Source: Streptomyces sp. SID8352
GTDB lineage: Bacteria; Actinomycetota; Actinomycetes; Streptomycetales; Streptomycetaceae
Length of the DNA: 64,000 nucleotides
Reading direction: 5' to 3'
NCBI RefSeq assembly: GCF_009862265.1
Contig: NZ_WWGX01000104.1
Coordinates: 62,183 to 126,182, forward strand
Made by a program: the position numbers and the translations under genes. Shown here piece by piece: positions 59,496-64,000 of this stretch. Position 1 is the first letter of the stretch. Each line of letters begins with the position of its first letter. The notes beneath the pieces were generated by a model. The model searched no databases. It was given only the letters and a program-made list of their open reading frames with translations, and had not been told where the DNA came from.

Positions 59496-59631
59496 GTGGC
59501 CACGCTCCCTTCCGTCCTGGACGCTTCCGCATGGTGGCGTACGCGTTCTGCTCCACGGAAGGATATCGCCGGGATTCCGGGCTTCTCGGAAGGGGGCGGC
59601 GGAAACGGTCACCGGACGTTAGGTTGACCGG

Positions 59632-59883
59632 GTGCGATTGAGAGTGGAGTTCACGACCGAACCCTTCGACCTCGACGAGGTGCCCGCGCACGCGGCCGTC
59701 GCCCGCCGGGTGGTGGAGGGCGCCGGGCTGGACACGGTCGACGTCGGTCCGTTCGGCAACACGGTCGAGGGCGGCGCCGACGCGGTGCTGGCCACCGTGG
59801 ACGCGCTGCTGCGCAGCACCCTGGCGGCGGGCGCCACCCGGATCTCCTTCCAGGTCAATGTGGCCGGGGAGGAAGGGCGGTGA
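59632..59883 (+). CDS. Small thiamine-binding-like (UPF0045-type) protein, probably leaderless
   Basis: GTG 59632 opens an 83-residue protein, MRLRVEFTTEPFDLDEVPAH..., with a ferredoxin-like alpha/beta pattern and a closing ATRISFQVNVAGEE. It resembles the small thiamine/hydroxymethylpyrimidine-binding (UPF0045/YkoF-like) family, though assignment is tentative. No ribosome site precedes the GTG; TAGGTT at 59621-59626 lies 5 nt upstream and could be a -10 box of a leaderless transcript. The stop overlaps the next gene's GTG by 4 nt. Confidence 0.65.
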   Translation: MRLRVEFTTEPFDLDEVPAHAAVARRVVEGAGLDTVDVGPFGNTVEGGADAVLATVDALLRSTLAAGATRISFQVNVAGEEGR

Positions 59884-60248
59884 CCGGCACCGGACGGGAC
59901 TCGTTCCTCGCGGCCGTCAAGCCCCTCGTCGACGCCGTCGGCGGCGAACTGCTCCCTCCGGGCGCGGCGGGCGCCGAGGACGTGCTGCTCTCCTGGGAGG
60001 GCGCCGACGTGGCCGCCGTGCGCCTGCCCCGGCTGGCCGACTCGCTCGGCCGGATACTGACCGCGATGGAGCGCCGGCACGGCAGGCCCCTCGCGGAACT
60101 GGACCGCAAGGCCAAGCAGGAGGTCGTACGGACCCTGGAGGCGCGCGGCGCGTTCACCGTGCGGCACGGCGTGGAGATCGTCGCCGGGGCTCTCGGGGTC
60201 AGCCGCTTCACCGTCTACAACTACCTCAACCGGGAGAAGGGGATCTGA
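59880..60248 (+). CDS. Small helix-turn-helix protein
   Basis: GTG 59880 overlaps the upstream stop (GTGA), and GGAAGGGCG gives a ribosome site. The 122-residue product ends with a helix-turn-helix, GVEIVAGALGVSRFTVYNYL, of the kind found at the C-terminus of Fis-like and YheO/DAUP proteins. The upstream half is helical and charged (RHGRPLAELDRKAKQEVVRT). It is probably a DNA-binding regulator expressed together with the small thiamine-binding-like protein. Target unknown. Confidence 0.75.
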   Translation: MTGTGRDSFLAAVKPLVDAVGGELLPPGAAGAEDVLLSWEGADVAAVRLPRLADSLGRILTAMERRHGRPLAELDRKAKQEVVRTLEARGAFTVRHGVEIVAGALGVSRFTVYNYLNREKGI

Positions 60249-60786
60249 TCCCCGGCGCGGTCGGCGCGGTCGGCGTGCCCGGCGCGGTTCGGCGTGGGCT
60301 CGGCCCGGTTCCGCGCGGGGCGGCGCCCGGGCGGTGGGGCGCCGGGCGGCGGGTGGCCCGGCCGGTGGCGGGGGCGTCGTGGCCTCGCGGTGGCGCTTCC
60401 GCGCGCTCACCGCGGCTGTGCCAAGGGGCGCGGTGACGCGACGGCGACCCGGTGGCGGCGCCGGATTCATCAGGGTGCGGGCGTTTGGGAGAGGCCGCTG
60501 ACGGAGTTCGCGTCCGCCGCCACCGCGTCCGCTGCCGCCGCGTCCGCCGCCACCGCCGCCGACGGCGGCGGTCGGGCCGAGGGCGAGGGTGCCCGGCTCC
60601 CGGCGGTGACGGTGACCCGGTCCGGTCGCGGCCCGTCCGCCGCTCCGCCGGGGTGCCGCCCCGAACTCCGCCCGAGGACAACGGCGTTGCGCCGCGCCTC
60701 GACGCGTTCCTCCCGTGTCCTCGCCCGTGGCCCCATGGGTGAGCCCACCCCCGTCGCCGGGCGGTGGCCGGTCCCGTACCGAATAC
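60249..60786. other. Gene-free spacer upstream of the urate operon
   Basis: The spacer is strongly GC-rich, with GCCGCCACCGC-type trinucleotide runs near 60505-60570. Frames on both strands are Ala/Pro/Arg-rich and lack ribosome sites. Only its right end, less GC-rich, carries recognizable control signals, listed separately. Confidence 0.5.
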
Positions 60787-60826
60787 TCAACAAACTGTTG
60801 ACGGTCCGCCCCGTGGGGCGTTAGCT
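60787..60826 (+). promoter_or_regulatory. Promoter of the urate operon with palindromic operator over the -35 box
   Basis: TTGACG (60798-60803) and TTAGCT (60821-60826) are 17 bp apart, a good match to a housekeeping promoter. TCAACA-AAC-TGTTGA (60787-60801) is a perfect 6-bp dyad overlapping the -35 box, well placed for a repressor. A regulator of purine or ureide use, such as PucR or an AllR-like IclR protein, is a reasonable guess. Transcription would start about 35 nt before the GTG at 60866. Confidence 0.6.
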
Positions 60827-60865
60827 GGCGGAACGCCCCTTCAGCCCGAGGCCACGGAGGCTGCC

Positions 60866-61377
60866 GTGACGTCACTTCCCGCGCCGGGCCCGGCCCGCAT
60901 CAACGCCCTGGAGGAGTCCGCGGCGCTCGCCGTGCTCCACGAGGTGTGCGCCGCCCCGGCCTGGGCCCGGCGCCTGCTCGCCGCACGGCCCTTCACCACC
61001 GCCGAGGACCTGTACGCGGCGTCCGACGCGGCCACGGCCGGGCTCACCGCGGAGGATCTCGCCGCGGCGCTGGCGGCGCACCCGCCGATCGGCAGCCCCC
61101 CGCCGGGCGATCCGGTCTCCGTCCGCGAACAGTCCGGCATGTCCGGTGTCCCCGGCGCTCTCCGGGAGGAGATGCTCGCGCTCAACCGCGCCTACCGGGA
61201 GAAGTTCGGCCATGTCCTCCTCGTCTGTGCCGCCGGCCGGACCGGCACCGAGCTGCGGGACGCGGCCAGGGAGCGGATCGGCAATCCGCCCGAACGGGAG
61301 CGCGAGGTCGTCCGCCGCGAACTGGGCCGGATCAACCGCCTCCGCCTGGGGCGGCTCGTCGGACCGGACGCTCCCGC

Positions 61378-61381
<4 letters not shown>
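60866..61381 (+). CDS. OHCU decarboxylase
   Basis: GTG 60866 follows CACGGAGGC. The 171-residue enzyme converts 2-oxo-4-hydroxy-4-carboxy-5-ureidoimidazoline to S-allantoin, the third step of urate breakdown. Family signatures are AAHPPIGSPPPGD with the catalytic His, VREQSGMSGVP, and NRAYREKFGHVLLVCAAGRT. Its ATGA overlap with the HIU hydrolase gene couples the second and third steps. The enzyme is cytoplasmic and cofactor-free in the known family. Confidence 0.9.
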
Positions 61382-61797
<416 letters not shown>

Positions 61798-61943
61798 ACC
61801 CTTCCTCCGGAGCCCGCCCGGGGCCCGGGGTCCCGCGCGGGCGGGCGCGGGCGTCCGCGCACCGGGCCGGGGCGCGCACCGCCTCCGACCGCGACACCAC
61901 CCGAGAGGCCCGAGAGGCCCGAGAGAAAGGCCCTGGCAGGCAC

Positions 61944-62891
61944 ATGGCCGTCGACCCCCGCACCGCCCGTCCCGTGACGCTGGGCCAGAACCAGTACGGC
62001 AAGGCGGAGAACCGCGTCGTCCGGATCACCCGGGACGGCGCCACCCACCACATCAAGGACCTGAACGTCTCCGTCGCCCTCTCCGGCGACCTGGACGACG
62101 TCCACCACTCCGGCTCCAACGCCCACGTCCTGCCCACCGACACCGTCAAGAACACCGTGTTCGTCTTCGCCAAGGAGCACGGCATCGCGTCCGCCGAGCA
62201 GTTCGGCATCCACCTCGCCCGGCACTTCGTCACCTCGCGGGAGCCGGTGCACCGCGCCCGCGTCCGCGTCGAGGAGTACGCCTGGGAGCGCGTCACCGCC
62301 TCCGGGACGGGGCCCGGCTCCCCGGACGGCGCCGGGACGGGGCACTCCTTCGTCCGCGGCGGCCAGGAGGTCCGCACCGCGCAGATCACCTACGACGGCG
62401 GCACCTGGGAGGTCGTCTCCGGACTGAGGGACCTGACGGTGCTGAACTCGACCCACTCCGAGTTCCGGGGCTTCGCCAGGGACGGGTACACCACCCTCCA
62501 GGAGGCCCACGACCGCGTCCTCGCCACCTCGGTCTCCGGCCGCTGGCGGTTCAGCTGGAGCCACGACACCCAGGAGGCGCCCGACTGGGAGAGTTCCTAC
62601 GAGCAGGTCAGGACGCACCTCCTCCGGGCCTTCGCCGAGACCTACTCGCTCTCGCTCCAGCAGACCCTCTACCAGATGGGCGCGCGGATCATCGAGCACC
62701 GGGCCGAGATCGACGAGGTCCGCTTCTCCCTGCCCAACAGCCACCACATACTGGTCGACCTGGAGCCCTTCGGGCTCGGGAACGACAACGAGGTGTACTT
62801 CGCCACCGACCGGCCCTACGGGCTGATCGAGGGCACCGTGCTCCGCGCCGGGTGCGAGGCCCGCATCCCCGCCGACCTCACCACCCTCTGA
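61944..62891 (+). CDS. Urate oxidase (uricase)
   Basis: The 315-residue cofactor-free enzyme oxidizes urate to 5-hydroxyisourate with O2. Signatures are GQNQYGKAENRVVRI, the catalytic Thr in LPTDTVKNTVFVFAKEHG, the uricase signature LTVLNSTHSEFRGF, SLQQTLYQMG and LPNSHHILVDLEPFGLGN. A short Gly/Ser/Pro-rich insertion near residue 120 adds about 14 residues to the usual length. ATG 61944 has a weak AGGCA-type site, but upstream sequence has no family similarity. It follows the HIU hydrolase by 146 bp and is probably in the same operon. Confidence 0.95.
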   Translation: MAVDPRTARPVTLGQNQYGKAENRVVRITRDGATHHIKDLNVSVALSGDLDDVHHSGSNAHVLPTDTVKNTVFVFAKEHGIASAEQFGIHLARHFVTSREPVHRARVRVEEYAWERVTASGTGPGSPDGAGTGHSFVRGGQEVRTAQITYDGGTWEVVSGLRDLTVLNSTHSEFRGFARDGYTTLQEAHDRVLATSVSGRWRFSWSHDTQEAPDWESSYEQVRTHLLRAFAETYSLSLQQTLYQMGARIIEHRAEIDEVRFSLPNSHHILVDLEPFGLGNDNEVYFATDRPYGLIEGTVLRAGCEARIPADLTTL

Positions 62892-62962
62892 CCCGCGCGG
62901 GGTTTCCCTCTCCGCCCGTGCCCGCCGGGTCCCTCACCTCTCCCGGACCCTACGATCTCCCT

Positions 62963-63003
62963 CCGCACCCGCCGGGTCGCTCCCGGCCCCGCGGCGGGTG
63001 CGG
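62963..63003. terminator. Hairpin downstream of urate oxidase
   Basis: CCGCACCCGCCG (62963-62974) pairs perfectly with 62992-63003 across a 17-nt loop. It lies 71 bp after the uricase stop and could terminate or attenuate transcription into the deaminase gene. Confidence 0.55.
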
Positions 63004-63149
63004 ACCCTCCCGCCGAACGGCCCTCCGCCGCACCGCCCTCCGGGCAGCCGGGGCCCGGAGGTCCCGGAACCGGCCCCGGCCGGGGGCGCCGCCGTGCGCC
63101 ACGGGTGCCCGCACCGCCGACGGACCGCACCGAAGGACAAGGAGCCAGC

Positions 63150-64000
63150 ATGGCCGCATCACCGTCGGCCGAGCGCGTCGTCATCGAGAACTGCGCCGTC
63201 GCCACCGTGGACGCGCACGACACCGAGTACGCCTGCGGCCATCTGGTCGTCGCCGGGGACCGGATCGAGTCCGTCGGCCCCGGAGCGGCCCCCGAGGGGC
63301 TGACGGGCGTCGTGCGCCGCATCGACGCGACCGGGCACCTGGCCACCCCCGGCCTGGTCAACACCCACCACCACTTCTACCAGTGGATCACCCGGGGCCT
63401 GGCCACCGACCACCACCTCTTCGACTGGCTCGTCGCCCTCTACCCCGTCTGGGCCCGCATCGACGAGCCCATGGTCCACGCCGCCGCGCAGGGCTCCCTC
63501 GCCATGATGGCCCGGGGCGGCGTCACCACCGCCGTGGACCACCACTACGTCCACCCGCGCGGCGCGGGCGACCTGTCCGGCGCCGTCATCCGCGCCGCCC
63601 GCGAGACCGGCGTCCGGCTCACCCTCGCCCGCGGCTCGATGGACCGCGGCGAGTCCGACGGCGGACTGCCCCCGGACTTCGCCGTGGAGAGCCTCGACGA
63701 CGCCCTGGCCGCCACCGCCGCCACCGTCGCCGAACACCACGACGCCTCCTTCGGCGCCCTCGTCCGGATCGCCGTCGCCCCCTGCTCCCCGTTCTCCGTG
63801 TCCACCGAACTGATGCACCGGTCGGCCGAGTTGGCCCGCGAACTCGGCGTACGGCTGCACACCCACGGCTCGGAGACCGCCGAGGAGGAGGCGTACTGCC
63901 ACGCGCGCTTCGGCATGGGTCCCACCGACTACTTCGAGTCCACCGGCTGGCTCGGTGAGGACGTGTGGATGGCCCACTGCGTCCACATGAACGACGCCGA
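63150..64000 (+). CDS. 8-Oxoguanine deaminase-like amidohydrolase (5' part only)
   Basis: ATG 63150 follows AAGGACAAGGAG. The first 283 residues are in the window. The metal site HHH in ATPGLVNTHHHFYQWITRG near residue 70 is typical of the cytosine/8-oxoguanine deaminase amidohydrolases. LAVAPCSPFSV-like IAVAPCSPFSVSTELM, GVRLHTHGSETAEEE and VWMAHCVHMNDA follow. The family hydrolyses 8-oxoguanine to urate and ammonia, which suits its place beside urate oxidase. Guanine deaminase or another base is possible. The C-terminal part with the last metal ligand lies outside the window. Confidence 0.88.
   Translation, partial: MAASPSAERVVIENCAVATVDAHDTEYACGHLVVAGDRIESVGPGAAPEGLTGVVRRIDATGHLATPGLVNTHHHFYQWITRGLATDHHLFDWLVALYPVWARIDEPMVHAAAQGSLAMMARGGVTTAVDHHYVHPRGAGDLSGAVIRAARETGVRLTLARGSMDRGESDGGLPPDFAVESLDDALAATAATVAEHHDASFGALVRIAVAPCSPFSVSTELMHRSAELARELGVRLHTHGSETAEEEAYCHARFGMGPTDYFESTGWLGEDVWMAHCVHMNDA

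Noticed and set aside
60470..60793. 107-residue minus-strand frame upstream of the urate operon
   Set aside because: Ala/Pro-rich, no ribosome site, and it overlaps the promoter and operator of the opposite operon.

Overview
The window is very GC-rich actinobacterial DNA. It shows the strong third-position GC bias, frequent GTG starts, ATGA/GTGA gene overlaps and rare TTA codons typical of Streptomyces. Gene content supports that genus: a fused SecD-SecF, two DksA/TraR-type zinc fingers beside a short MreB paralogue, a LAL regulator, and a purine-degradation cluster. From memory, the backbone order resembles the right part of the S. coelicolor core (fused SecDF SCO6160, MreB-like SCO6166, then purine/ureide genes near SCO6200-6213). 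No database was consulted. No tRNA, rRNA, CRISPR array or insertion sequence was seen.

Layout. 1-9.7 kb: a membrane NACHT NTPase running off the left edge (minus), a very long PP2C-like protein, pyruvate:quinone oxidoreductase, a TTA-containing RsbW-like ATPase and a DUF2637 membrane protein. 10.4-21 kb: GntR regulator, SecDF, a secreted hypothetical, a NarL-type two-component system, the DksA pair with MreB-like protein, and membrane/hypothetical proteins. 21-29 kb: PucR regulator diverging from a three-subunit xanthine dehydrogenase-like operon plus XdhC, then a frameshifted AraC remnant. 29.4-40.3 kb: a lipoprotein, then four tandem small precursor genes followed by a coupled operon (H-L-M-T-oxidoreductase) and a LuxR-type regulator. 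This is a linaridin-type RiPP locus and the most interesting part of the window. 40.5-49.8 kb: accessory DNA with pseudogenes (P-loop protein, S1 protease), a polysaccharide deacetylase lipoprotein, a small glycosyltransferase operon, DUF3040, MgtC and winged-helix proteins, and much low-complexity spacer. 50.3-58.4 kb: a LAL regulator, a 1 kb spacer full of degenerate CCCGTAGGGG motifs, and a GAF-LuxR regulator diverging from two acyl-CoA synthetases. 58.6-64 kb: hydroxypyruvate isomerase, a small thiamine-binding-like/HTH pair, and the urate pathway (OHCU decarboxylase, HIU hydrolase, urate oxidase, 8-oxoguanine deaminase-like enzyme cut by the right edge).

How the genes work together. The xanthine dehydrogenase genes at 23-29 kb and the urate genes at 61-64 kb form one purine catabolic route (guanine-type bases to xanthine, urate, HIU, OHCU and allantoin). 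PucR and a palindrome overlapping the -35 of the urate operon are the likely controls. In the linaridin locus each of three precursors has a PxxxTP motif at residues 30-35, as in the cypemycin precursor, and all four end in GSxTxLP-M/Q. H, L, M and T are the conserved linaridin maturation and export proteins. A phytoene-desaturase-like flavoenzyme replaces the cypemycin-type decarboxylase, so the product would be a family of new linaridins.
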